This document shows positions 7,088 to 14,278 of a stretch of DNA of 19,562 bases, one piece after another. Made by a program: the position numbers and the translations under genes. Below the pieces are notes generated by a model, which was not told the DNA's origin, searched no databases, and saw only the letters and a program-made list of their open reading frames with translations. The stretch's first letter is position 1. The number at the start of each line of letters is the position of its first letter. The stretch is from Atopobium sp. (lineage in GTDB: Bacteria > Actinomycetota > Coriobacteriia > Coriobacteriales > Atopobiaceae): contig JABZHP010000017.1 in NCBI GenBank assembly GCA_015258785.1, positions 1 to 19,562 of the forward strand, given 5' to 3'.

Positions 7088-7621
7088 ATGCATCGTAATG
7101 GATCTCCTGCACCAGACGAGGTCACAGAGGAAAAGAAAGACTCTGACACCCAAGACTCTACGCAGGAAAACCAGTCCCAGGACCAAGTAGCAGAAGAGGA
7201 AACATCTTCCCAGGACTCTGCTACAAGCGAGGACACAAGCGCAAACGTCAATACCCACAAGCTAGAGCGTGACTTGGCTAATCGTGAGAAGCGCATTAAG
7301 GAGCTGGAAGCAGAGCTCGCAGAGTCGAAGAAGTCTATGGCTTCTTCTGATGAGCGTATCTCCGCTATTGAGAAGCAGCTCAAAGACTCACAGGAAGCCA
7401 AGGAGAAGGCAGAAGTTGAAGCAAAGCTTACTTCTGCTGGCTGCATTGATTTGGAGCTTGGTAGAGCTGCTCTGGCTGCTCTAGAAGGTGACGTTGCCAA
7501 GCTTAAAGAAGCAAAGCCTTACCTCTTCCAGTCTGAGCCAAAGAGTGTAAACACTACCGGCAAGCCCGCTGGCAGCTCTTCTGGCATTGCTCGCAATATT
7601 AAGGAAGGATTAGGAAAATAA
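7088..7621 (+). CDS. Capsid scaffolding protein
   Basis: This 177-residue protein lies immediately before the major capsid gene. It has the layout of siphovirus scaffolds: an acidic, Gln/Ser/Glu-rich N-terminal half, a long predicted coiled coil at roughly residues 54-115 (KLERDLANREKRIKELEAEL and on), a conserved C-terminal segment with LELGRAALAALEGDVAKLKE and KPYLFQ, and a Gly/Ser tail. Such proteins template procapsid assembly and then leave or are degraded. I prefer the ATG at 7088 with AAAGGA at 7074-7079. A TTG at 7067 with AAGGA at 7055-7059 is an equally spaced alternative adding seven residues. It follows the terminator, so it needs read-through or its own promoter, and I could not identify a convincing one. 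Confidence 0.8.
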   Translation: MHRNGSPAPDEVTEEKKDSDTQDSTQENQSQDQVAEEETSSQDSATSEDTSANVNTHKLERDLANREKRIKELEAELAESKKSMASSDERISAIEKQLKDSQEAKEKAEVEAKLTSAGCIDLELGRAALAALEGDVAKLKEAKPYLFQSEPKSVNTTGKPAGSSSGIARNIKEGLGK

Positions 7622-8509
7622 ATGATTACTCTTGCTACCCTTGCAACCAACTCTGGCGATAAGCTCACACAGGGCTTCATCAATGAGCTTGTCACCGACA
7701 ACTATCTGCTCGGTGCGCTCACCTTCGACAACTGCATGAATGCTTCTGGCACTTCTGATTTGGTCTACGGCTATAAGCGCGTTAAGACCCCATCTTCTGC
7801 TGCATTCCGTGCTCTTGGTGCTGAGCCTGTCGCATCTGAGCCAACCGTTGAGAAGAAGACTACCACCCTTGGTATTCTTGGCTCTACGTTCCAGATGGAT
7901 CGTGTTGCCAAGGCTGCTGCAGACGACCTCTACGAGATGTATCTGGAGCAGGCTAAGGACGCAGTCTCCCGCAAGTTCAACGCAAGCATTTTTGCTCCTA
8001 CCAAGGACGCAAACGGCTTTGACGGTCTTGCAGCTGCTCTGAAGACCACCTCTACTGAGATGACCTCTAAGACCGATGTCAAGGTCACCACTAAGGAAGC
8101 TGCTCTTGCTTACCTTGAGGAGCTTGACACCATGCTCTCCAACCTCATGCGCACCCCTGACGTGCTCATGATGAACGCAGCTCAGTACACCAAGCTGAAC
8201 GCTCTGCTTCGTGTTGTTGGTCTTGGTACTGAGTCCAAGGAGACCGCCGGCAACGTTGTCCAGGCTTACAACGGCATTGCAATCCATGAGGTCCGTGACG
8301 GTTCTATCACCGACGGTTCTATTTATGCTGCCTGCCTTGGCATGGACGGTTTCCACGGTATCACCCTCAAGGGTGACAACGCATTCACCGTTGCTCTGCC
8401 AGACTGGACCACTCCAGGTGCTGTCAAGAGCGTTGATGTTGAGTTCGTCTGTGGTGTTGCTCTTAAGGCAACTAAGGCTGCTGGTGTCTTGAAGCCTAAG
8501 GCTGCTTAA
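7622..8509 (+). CDS. Major capsid protein
   Basis: This 295-residue protein is the probable main shell subunit, of presumed HK97 fold, judged from position directly after the scaffold, length and pattern. The N-terminus (LATNSGDKLTQGFINEL) and the segment TVEKKTTTLGILGSTFQMDR resemble the N-arm and E-loop region of capsid proteins from Firmicutes and actinobacterial siphophages. AALAYLEELDTMLSNLMRTP followed by PDVLMMNAAQYTKLNALLR is a typical helix-strand pattern of the P domain. The start at 7622 directly follows the scaffold stop, with AAGGAAGG-type purine runs just upstream. Codon choice is strongly biased (many GCT, AAG, GGT), as expected for a very highly expressed gene; this bias also creates a long open frame on the opposite strand. 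Confidence 0.85.
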   Translation: MITLATLATNSGDKLTQGFINELVTDNYLLGALTFDNCMNASGTSDLVYGYKRVKTPSSAAFRALGAEPVASEPTVEKKTTTLGILGSTFQMDRVAKAAADDLYEMYLEQAKDAVSRKFNASIFAPTKDANGFDGLAAALKTTSTEMTSKTDVKVTTKEAALAYLEELDTMLSNLMRTPDVLMMNAAQYTKLNALLRVVGLGTESKETAGNVVQAYNGIAIHEVRDGSITDGSIYAACLGMDGFHGITLKGDNAFTVALPDWTTPGAVKSVDVEFVCGVALKATKAAGVLKPKAA

Positions 8510-8844
8510 TGGCAACCCCAAGCCTTACATACGACTTCTATCGCAACACGTATAAAGGCTCTCTTGGCGAGGGTGAGCTAGATGCTCCCCTCGTCAAGGC
8601 TCAAGCACTGCTTGTCTCGATGACTGGTGAAGAGGTCCCTGAGAAGTACAGCGAGAAGTGGCTTCTTGCCCTCTGTGCTCTATGCGACAGAGTAGCTGGT
8701 AAAGACACACGTGGAATGGTTAAGAGCGAGAGTGTCGGTAGCGTGTCATACACCTACACAGACGCTCAAGCAAGCGTCTCTGACCTCTCCTGCGTGTATC
8801 CCTTCTTAGTAGGCACAGGTCTTCTGTGGAGGGGTATTCAATGA
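8509..8844 (+). CDS. Head-tail connector (adaptor) protein
   Basis: This 111-residue protein occupies the position of the gp15/gp6-type adaptor that docks beneath the portal ring. It is mostly helical (DAPLVKAQALLVSMTGEEVP, then KWLLALCALCDRVAGKDTRG), with a central polar loop SVSYTYTD and a C-terminal FLVGTGLLWRGIQ. This is the helical-bundle-plus-tail layout of these connectors. ATG 8509 overlaps the capsid stop by one base (TAATG), giving coupling to the most strongly expressed gene. The family call rests on order, size and layout rather than on a signature motif. Confidence 0.65.
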   Translation: MATPSLTYDFYRNTYKGSLGEGELDAPLVKAQALLVSMTGEEVPEKYSEKWLLALCALCDRVAGKDTRGMVKSESVGSVSYTYTDAQASVSDLSCVYPFLVGTGLLWRGIQ

Positions 8845-9140
8845 TTGCCTGGGATACCGTTACCGTTTGGCACAAGCAGGATAAGGGGTTCACGCGATCT
8901 ATCTATCAAGGTGTACACGTTGAAGAGAAGCTCGCCAATACCGCTTCAACCGTAGGACCACAAAATGCCAACGTGCTTAAGGCGTGGTTCTTCAGAGACC
9001 CAGGTCTCAAGGCTGGTGACTTCGTTATTCGTGGCATCAGTTCCGAGGAGAAGCCAGTAGCAGGAGCACGTATGGTGCGGTCTGTAAACCCTTATTCTAC
9101 TCACCACGAGACACATCATGTGGAGGTAGAAGCCAGATGA
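8841..9140 (+). CDS. Head-closure / minor capsid protein (Minor_capsid_1-like)
   Basis: This 99-residue, beta-rich protein (AWDTVTVWHKQDKG, then KAWFFRDPGLKAGDFVIRG, then ARMVRSVNPYSTHHETHHVEVEA) sits where stopper or head-closure proteins are found, between the helical connector and a tail-completion protein. The ATG at 8841 is chosen over an in-frame GTG at 8826 because GGAGGGG at 8828-8834 is correctly spaced from it. It overlaps the previous stop as ATGA. In related phages the three small proteins at this locus, often called minor capsid 1, 2 and 3, seal the portal and join the tail. The assignment here is by synteny and length. Confidence 0.6.
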   Translation: MIAWDTVTVWHKQDKGFTRSIYQGVHVEEKLANTASTVGPQNANVLKAWFFRDPGLKAGDFVIRGISSEEKPVAGARMVRSVNPYSTHHETHHVEVEAR

Positions 9141-9520
9141 GAATGCGTGTGGTTGACGTTGATGTTGAACGTTGCAAAGACAAGGTTTCAAACGCTGTAG
9201 AAGCTGCCCTTGGCATTGTTGCTGAAAACGTACTAGCTGACTGTAAGACTTATGTCCCTTATGACTCAGGAGCCCTTCAAGGCTCTGGCACTACCCGTCA
9301 ATCTGGTAATGCCACTTACGTTGAGTGGGGCGCAGGAGACGCAGCAGCTTATGCACGTATTCAGTACTACTCAACGCACAACCACAACACGCTTCAGAAT
9401 GCCTTGCACGCCCCTAATGCCTGTGATCACTGGTATGACCGTTGCGCAGGTGTAAGAGGTAATGCATGGCAGCAAATGTTCGCAAAAGTTCTTGGAGAGA
9501 AAGTTGGAGGGGCATGGTAG
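9137..9520 (+). CDS. Minor capsid / tail-joining protein (Minor_capsid_2-like)
   Basis: This is a 127-residue protein with the HK97-gp10-like pattern: a helix (CKDKVSNAVEAALGIVAENV), then YVPYDSGALQGSG, which is the common (Y)VPxDTGxLxxS signature, then a strand NATYVEWGAGDAAAYARIQYY, a His-rich turn and CDHWYDRCAGV. Members sit at the head-tail interface and help complete or join the tail. ATG 9137 overlaps the previous stop (ATGA), with GGAGG at 9122-9126 about 10 bases upstream. A second ATG at 9143 is possible but spaced too far. Confidence 0.72.
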   Translation: MRMRVVDVDVERCKDKVSNAVEAALGIVAENVLADCKTYVPYDSGALQGSGTTRQSGNATYVEWGAGDAAAYARIQYYSTHNHNTLQNALHAPNACDHWYDRCAGVRGNAWQQMFAKVLGEKVGGAW

Positions 9521-9909
9521 ACATCGCTCAAAGCGTTACTGACTGGCTGAAAGACATTCTCACAGGTATTCCTGTCGAGTATGGTCAGTTTCCCAATGGC
9601 ACTGGAGCTGCACAAGCAATGCTTAAGGCTGCTCCGGGTGAGCCTTGGGTTCTTCATTACTGTTCTGGTGGCGGTATTAAGCAGTTCCCCTATGAGGTGT
9701 ATTTGCAAACACGCCCACTAGACGAGCAGGAGCGCATTGACGGTCTTGCCATGCTGCGCAAAGTTCAAGCTGCCATTGAAGCCGGTGGTGCACCAGAGGG
9801 CGTTGTTGTTTACGCTCATGATGTCACCACACTGCCATCTCCCTTCAGTGTTGGTGAGGATGGAGTCGCAACCTACCAGCTTATCGCCCAAATCAAGTAC
9901 AGGGTTTAA
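9514..9909 (+). CDS. Tail terminator / minor capsid protein (Minor_capsid_3-like)
   Basis: This 131-residue protein begins with a helix containing VDIAQSVTDWLKDI and continues with a GQFP segment, a strand PWVLHYCSGGGIKQFPYEVY, a helix DEQERIDGLAMLRKVQAAIE and a C-terminal strand TYQLIAQIKYRV. This alpha/beta layout fits tail-terminator proteins, which cap the tail tube and bind the head connector. The ATG at 9514 is preferred over 9466 because the family starts with this first helix and a GGAGGGG run precedes it, although the spacing is short (about 3 bases). It overlaps the preceding gene by 7 bases and is followed closely by the major tail protein, as expected for a terminator gene. Confidence 0.65.
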   Translation: MVDIAQSVTDWLKDILTGIPVEYGQFPNGTGAAQAMLKAAPGEPWVLHYCSGGGIKQFPYEVYLQTRPLDEQERIDGLAMLRKVQAAIEAGGAPEGVVVYAHDVTTLPSPFSVGEDGVATYQLIAQIKYRV

Positions 9910-9930
9910 CCCTTAAGAAAGGAAGGCATT

Positions 9931-10449
9931 ATGCCAGATACACCAGCTGTCGTACAGCCAACAGAGACGCAGCGCACACCTGTCTCTATCTATGAGATTC
10001 AGCACTGGATTAAGTTCCCAGGACAGACGAACTTCATCCGTGTAACCGAGACCACCAAGGCAGACCCAGAGCGTGAAGCCAAGTCCTACGAACCAACCTA
10101 TATTGATCGTAAGACCCAGCCTAAGTACAACCTAGGCAAGACTGATACCTTCAGTTTTGAGGTTGACGCAATGGGTCCTGGCGGTATCCAGAAGATTCTT
10201 GCAAGCTATGAGGACGTTTTGGACGTACCTGTTGAGTATGTCCGCACTTGCGGTTATGACTTCAAAGCAGGTAAGGCTTGTGAGAAGACTGCTCTCGTTG
10301 CTAAGCACGCAAAGGCAACGCTGAACGTCTCGCCTTTCTCCGGCTCTGATATTGCACCAATCAAGATTGCCTTTAAGGTTGCAATCACTGATGAGTACGA
10401 GTACGGCACCTTTAACTATGACACTGCAGCTTTCACTAAGGCTGCATAG
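9931..10449 (+). CDS. Major tail protein (tail tube)
   Basis: This 172-residue protein forms the stacked rings of the tail tube. Its position between the tail-completion gene and the tail chaperone is diagnostic. The visible pattern suits the family: a flexible Pro/Thr-rich N-terminus, then YEIQHWIKFPGQTNFIRVTE, the acidic EREAKSYEPTYIDRKTQPKY region, and KTDTFSFEVDAM, which is typical of tube proteins, followed by alternating strands to the C-terminus. ATG 9931 has AAAGGAAGG at 9918-9926, one of the strongest ribosome-binding sites in the window, as expected for an abundant structural protein. A terminator follows it, which would raise its transcript level relative to downstream tail genes. 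Confidence 0.82.
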   Translation: MPDTPAVVQPTETQRTPVSIYEIQHWIKFPGQTNFIRVTETTKADPEREAKSYEPTYIDRKTQPKYNLGKTDTFSFEVDAMGPGGIQKILASYEDVLDVPVEYVRTCGYDFKAGKACEKTALVAKHAKATLNVSPFSGSDIAPIKIAFKVAITDEYEYGTFNYDTAAFTKAA

Positions 10450-10480
10450 ACATAGTCCCCATTCCTCTTCTCTCTGGGGA

Positions 10481-10509
10481 AGCACCTGGCACACGCTGGG
10501 TGCTTTTTT
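10481..10509 (+). terminator. Intrinsic terminator after the major tail protein gene
   Basis: The inverted repeat AGCACC (10481-10486) / GGTGCT (10499-10504) encloses a 12-base loop and ends in a run of six T (10504-10509). It lies in the only long gap of the tail region and probably gives partial termination downstream of the highly expressed major tail gene. Confidence 0.7.
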
Positions 10510-10510
10510 A

Positions 10511-10539
10511 TTGGCGTTACCCGTGGCACAAGATATGAG
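10511..10539 (+). promoter_or_regulatory. Possible weak promoter for the tail-tip genes
   Basis: TTGGCG (10511-10516) and TATGAG (10534-10539) match 4 of 6 bases each of the -35 and -10 consensus, with a 17-base spacer. The pair lies directly between the terminator and the tail chaperone gene, where a restart promoter would be useful. The match is weak. Confidence 0.25.
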
Positions 10540-10568
10540 CCAAGGTAAACCCATAGAGAGGAACACTT

Positions 10569-10949
10569 ATGGCACTGAAGAATTACAAGCTTGACGGCGC
10601 ACCCACAGCAAAGGTGAAGATTGAGGGCAAGACCTATGATGTAGATCTAGGCAATATCACCTTCGTTGTAGAAGCCAACTCTTGGGCAAAGCGTCTGTCA
10701 TCGTTTACAGGACTCAGCAATGATGAGGTAATGGACAACCTCACAATCCTTGCAAATGAAGCACACAATATTGTCGCTTTCGCTCTTGGCGAGGAAGCTG
10801 CAGAGGAGCTTATTGGACAGGCTAACCGTCTCAACATCTATCGCTTGATGAAGATTATCTCGATTCTGACGGAGGTCTACTCAGATAATGACGCAGTGTC
10901 TAAGGTCTCTGAGCTTATTACCCAAGAGAATTCCAGCATGGATGAGTAA
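10569..10949 (+). CDS. Tail assembly chaperone (gpG-like)
   Basis: This is a 126-residue protein between the major tail protein and the tape measure, the constant position of tail assembly chaperones that coat the tape measure during tail building. It starts with strands (MALKNYKLDGAPTAKVKIEG, ending KTYDVDLGNITFVVEA) and continues helical (EVMDNLTILANEAHNIVAFA and LNIYRLMKIISILTEVYSDN), the usual layout. GAGAGGA at 10556-10562 precedes the ATG by 6 bases. In many phages the chaperone is made in two forms by a -1 frameshift. Here the next gene is in the same frame, separated by one TAA and one sense codon, and I see no slippery heptamer near the stop. Confidence 0.75.
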   Translation: MALKNYKLDGAPTAKVKIEGKTYDVDLGNITFVVEANSWAKRLSSFTGLSNDEVMDNLTILANEAHNIVAFALGEEAAEELIGQANRLNIYRLMKIISILTEVYSDNDAVSKVSELITQENSSMDE

Positions 10950-10952
10950 TTC

Positions 10953-11543
10953 ATGTTTCTAGACTCGGTTATCAAGGGTGCTCCCGTCGCAGTTGATGTG
11001 GCGGGAGTATCTGTACCCATTAAGAGTGGATTTAGGACTTCACTCATCTACATGACGATGGATACAGAGAACAGTGCTGTTGCTAATGCGAGGACACTAA
11101 ACCTTTTCTACGCCAAAAAAGGCGTACTACCAGACCAAGTGTCGAAGTATCCAGTAGAAGCTCTTCAGGCAGCGTCTGAGTGGGTTACAGGGGCATTTGA
11201 CACTATCACCTACGGTGAACAATACAAGCGCATCCAGTACTACAGAAAGAAGAACTTTGACTGGCACTATGATGCAGGTATTGTGACCGCTGACTTCATG
11301 CGCGTCTACTCAATAGACCTCACCAGCAAATCAACGCAGCTCCACTGGTACACCTTCATCAACTTATATCTGGCTCTTCTTGCCACTCCAGACACGCTCA
11401 CGGGACAAGCCGTTGCTGCAAGAAGCCCGCTTGAAGGAGACACCACAAAGGAAGAAGAACGTGCTCATGCTAGGCGTGCACAAGCTTGGGCGTTACCTCC
11501 AACAGAAGATGAATTGAGGGAGATGGCACTCCGTAACTTCTAA
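10953..11543 (+). CDS. Gp15-like tail protein, probable second tail chaperone
   Basis: This 196-residue protein matches the bacteriophage Gp15 family found between the tail chaperone and tape measure of many Gram-positive siphophages. It has an N-terminal region SGFRTSLIYMTM, a conserved DWHYDAGIVTADFMRVYSID followed by LHWYTFINLYLALLATPDT (the usual HWW-TF-LL core), and a charged C-terminus (TKEEERAHARRAQAWALPPT). It probably plays the role of the longer chaperone form that contacts the tape measure. No strong ribosome-binding site precedes ATG 10953, and the gap from the previous stop is three bases, so translation probably depends on termination-reinitiation or on limited read-through. Confidence 0.75.
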   Translation: MFLDSVIKGAPVAVDVAGVSVPIKSGFRTSLIYMTMDTENSAVANARTLNLFYAKKGVLPDQVSKYPVEALQAASEWVTGAFDTITYGEQYKRIQYYRKKNFDWHYDAGIVTADFMRVYSIDLTSKSTQLHWYTFINLYLALLATPDTLTGQAVAARSPLEGDTTKEEERAHARRAQAWALPPTEDELREMALRNF

Positions 11544-11548
11544 CTTCT

Positions 11549-11554
11549 AGGAGG
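11549..11554 (+). promoter_or_regulatory. Shine-Dalgarno site fixing a TTG start at 11560
   Basis: A perfect AGGAGG lies 5 bases before a TTG that opens the tape-measure frame. No ATG or GTG nearer the site is in frame, so the TTG is the start. Confidence 0.75.
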
Positions 11555-11559
11555 TCAAT

Positions 11560-14262
11560 TTGGCAGATGGAAAAGTAGTCATTGAGATTTTAGGTGACTC
11601 TTCCAAGTTCGCCAGTGAGGTTTCTAAGCTTACAGACACGACTTCTAAGGCAATCTCAAGCCTTGGCAGTGGCTTCTCTAAAGCGGGTACCGTGCTTACC
11701 GCTGCAGTTACCGCTCCCCTTGCTATCGCGGGTGTTAAGGCTGCTCGGTGGGCAAGTCAGACTGCAGCAAATGCTGAGCAAGTAGACATTGCTTTTAACA
11801 CCATGCTTGGTCCTGAGCGTGCCAAGAAGATGATTGCTGATCTTGTCGAGTTTGCAAAGACTACGCCGTTTGAGATGGCAGGTCTTAACAAGGCAACCCA
11901 GCAGATGCTCGCTTATGGCTTTGCTGCTGATGATGTCATCCCCATGCTTACAGACGTTGGTAACGCAACTGCAGCCCTTGGTGCTGGTCAGCAAGGCATT
12001 GACGCTATTACTCGCGCGCTTGGTCAGATGCACGGCAAAGGTACTGCAGCTTCACAGGAAATGATGCAGCTTACTGAGGTTGGCATTCCCGCATGGGAGT
12101 ACCTTGCAAAGGCACTTCATACAGACGTTGCTGGCGCAATGGAAATGGTCACTAAGAAGGCAGTCAGTGCTGATGTAGCAATCGCAGCAATTAGAGCTGG
12201 TATGCAGGGTGACTTTGGCGGGCTGATGATTAAGCAGTCCAGGACACTTACTGGCGTGCTCTCAAATCTCTCTGACGCAGCAACCGCAACCATCATGAAG
12301 ATGTATCAGACAGATGCATACAAGAAGATGACAGACGCGCTCTCCAAGCTGGCGGACCCAATTCAGAAGCTTGTTGAATCGCTTATGCCACTTTTTGAGC
12401 GTGGTATGGAAGCTCTCGCTGCTATGGCAACAAACGCAGCTAACGCAATCAACCAGATGTCAGCTTCAGACATTCAGACCATTGCAAAGTCTATTGGAAT
12501 GCTCGCGGGTACAGGTCCTGCGCTTCTTGTCATTGGTAAGTCAATGGAAACCGCTGGCAAGATGCTTGGGGTATTCTCCAAGGCTTCTGGCACTGTTGCA
12601 AGCGGTCTATCCGTTATTAAGGGCATAATTCCTGGCACACTCTCGACCGTTGCGGGACTAAGCACAGGCTTTAAGTCAAACTTTGGCGTAATCGCTGCAA
12701 CTGTCCAGGACAAGCTGGAGACTGCAATTCTCTATGCTTGGGAGTTCAGAGACAGCCTTTTGAAGACTTTTAGTAGCTCTATCGCTTCTAAGCTTGGTGG
12801 TGTTGGCAATGCTATCGCTGGTGTTTTTGGTCCTGCACTCACAAGCTTAGGACCTAAGCTCCTAGGAGCGGTACAGCCAGCCATGGGTGTGGTTGCAAAC
12901 CTTGCTTCTGGCTTTGGTAGCGCAACTGTAGTACTTGGTGTGCTCTCAATCGCTGCAGCGGTAGCTGGCACGGCGTTTGTTGCTATGGGTGGAGACATCA
13001 CACAGGCAGCAGCAAACATCGCAAGCAATATCGTGGGTATTGCTGACACCATCCCTGGACTTGCATCTCAAATCAGCTCAGTGCTTCCACAGGTGGCATC
13101 TGGTCTTGCTTCTGCAGGTCCTACACTGGCACACGCCTTTGAGGTTCTCTTTGGTCAGATGGGTGCAGCGTGGCAGCAGATTGCTCCTGGACTACTTGAA
13201 GCTGTTGGAGCTGCTGCGGGTGCAATCTGTGACATTCTCGTGGCTTCTGCGCCTTCTCTCATGGCAGGAGCAATGCAAGCGTTCACCTTCATCCTGCAAG
13301 CACTCACTGAGGTTGCAGGACAGCTTGCTGAAGCAGCTCCACAGATCCTGCAAGGTCTAGTGGACGGCTTTGTTGCTAATGCTCCAGCACTCTTTGAAGC
13401 AGCGCAAGGTCTCTTTATGGGACTTGTTGACGGTGTTGTGGCAATTATTCCAGCACTGGCAGCAGCACTACCACAAATTATTGATGTATTTATCTCAGGG
13501 CTTCCTGGCTTTGTTGGGACACTCCTTCAAGCTGCAGTGGACCTCTTTGTGGCAATCGTGAACGCTATCCCTGTCATTCTTCCAGGACTCATTGGCAATA
13601 TCGGCAATCTCATTGGCACTGTTGTTTCTAACCTTCCAACGTTTATTGGAATGCTCCTTGGCGCAGCAGTAACGCTCTTTACAGCCATTGTCACAGCTGT
13701 TCCTCAAATTATTGGCAGCTTGCTTGGGGCAGTCGGAAACCTGCTCAACCAAGCTAAGAACGCCATCACAAGCTTTGACCTCGGAAGCGCAGGACGTGCA
13801 TTCATTCAAGGCTTTGTAAATGGAGTAACTGGCTTAGCAAGCTGGGTAGTCGACAGAGTCTGTGGAGTTTTTAATGGCGTTGTTGGCGCAGTTAAGGCGC
13901 TACTTGGTATTCACTCGCCTTCACGCGTCATGGCTGGTCTTGGTGGCTACACAGTAGACGGTTTCGTTGTTGGTATCGCGGGCGGTAAGCGAGACGTTTA
14001 CAGGGCAGCACAGGACCTCGCAGAAGCTGCTCAGAGTGGCGTAGATGGCTATGCGCTCAATGTTCCTATCAACAAACAAATGGATATGACAGCGTCTCTT
14101 GTAGCCAATGGCATCTATGCAGATACCAATCAAGCCATTGCAGATCTCTCAGCACAGATGGATGTCATGACTAAGCGCATCGAGGACGCATACGGAAAGC
14201 CTGTAAGAGTTGACGTGAATAACCGTGAATTTGGTCGCATGGTAAGAGAGGTGAGCGCATAA
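11560..14262 (+). CDS. Tail tape measure protein
   Basis: This 900-residue protein sets tail length and passes into the cell with the DNA; at about 0.15 nm per residue it predicts a tail near 135 nm. Residues 20-230 carry the tape-measure N-terminal domain (SKAGTVLTAAVTAPLAIAG, TMLGPERAKKMIADLVEFAK, TTPFEMAGLNKATQQMLAYG, GIPAWEYLAKAL). The middle contains several hydrophobic stretches and an exact 44-residue repeat at about 611-735, beginning LFEAAQGLF, LLQAAVDLF and LLGAAVTLF. Near the C-terminus is the conserved GIHSPSRVMAGLGGYTVDGF motif, then a helical end. The TTG start follows a perfect AGGAGG. No peptidase or muralytic active site is evident. The hydrophobic repeats may form the channel used during DNA entry. 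Confidence 0.93.
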   Translation: MADGKVVIEILGDSSKFASEVSKLTDTTSKAISSLGSGFSKAGTVLTAAVTAPLAIAGVKAARWASQTAANAEQVDIAFNTMLGPERAKKMIADLVEFAKTTPFEMAGLNKATQQMLAYGFAADDVIPMLTDVGNATAALGAGQQGIDAITRALGQMHGKGTAASQEMMQLTEVGIPAWEYLAKALHTDVAGAMEMVTKKAVSADVAIAAIRAGMQGDFGGLMIKQSRTLTGVLSNLSDAATATIMKMYQTDAYKKMTDALSKLADPIQKLVESLMPLFERGMEALAAMATNAANAINQMSASDIQTIAKSIGMLAGTGPALLVIGKSMETAGKMLGVFSKASGTVASGLSVIKGIIPGTLSTVAGLSTGFKSNFGVIAATVQDKLETAILYAWEFRDSLLKTFSSSIASKLGGVGNAIAGVFGPALTSLGPKLLGAVQPAMGVVANLASGFGSATVVLGVLSIAAAVAGTAFVAMGGDITQAAANIASNIVGIADTIPGLASQISSVLPQVASGLASAGPTLAHAFEVLFGQMGAAWQQIAPGLLEAVGAAAGAICDILVASAPSLMAGAMQAFTFILQALTEVAGQLAEAAPQILQGLVDGFVANAPALFEAAQGLFMGLVDGVVAIIPALAAALPQIIDVFISGLPGFVGTLLQAAVDLFVAIVNAIPVILPGLIGNIGNLIGTVVSNLPTFIGMLLGAAVTLFTAIVTAVPQIIGSLLGAVGNLLNQAKNAITSFDLGSAGRAFIQGFVNGVTGLASWVVDRVCGVFNGVVGAVKALLGIHSPSRVMAGLGGYTVDGFVVGIAGGKRDVYRAAQDLAEAAQSGVDGYALNVPINKQMDMTASLVANGIYADTNQAIADLSAQMDVMTKRIEDAYGKPVRVDVNNREFGRMVREVSA
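13390..13770 (+). repeat. 132-base (44-codon) internal repeat in the tape measure gene
   Basis: Three in-frame units start at 13390, 13522 and 13654, exactly 132 bases apart. Each encodes L(F/L)(E/Q/G)AA, a two-residue-variable LF, then a hydrophobic helix with IP or VP and a Gly/Pro turn. The first two units are complete and the third is shortened. Confidence 0.75.
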
Positions 14263-14278
14263 TGCGCACAGATATTAG
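14248..14278 (+). repeat. Gene-junction direct repeat, copy 1 (tape measure/Dit)
   Basis: The 18 bases from 14248 (GAGGTGAGCGCATAATGC) are identical to those at 15189. The 10 bases CAGATATTAG follow after a 3-base in-frame insertion. The repeat contains the ribosome-binding site, the stop and the start of the Dit gene. Confidence 0.7.

Noticed and set aside
7610..8521. 303-codon open frame on the minus strand opposite the capsid gene
   Set aside because: It exactly mirrors the highly biased capsid gene, has no plausible ribosome-binding site or recognisable motif, and breaks the single-strand operon pattern. It is a shadow of codon bias.
10900..10960. Programmed -1 frameshift between the tail chaperone genes
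   Set aside because: No XXXYYYZ slippery heptamer is present near the stop, and the second gene is in the same frame, so a -1 shift would not produce it.
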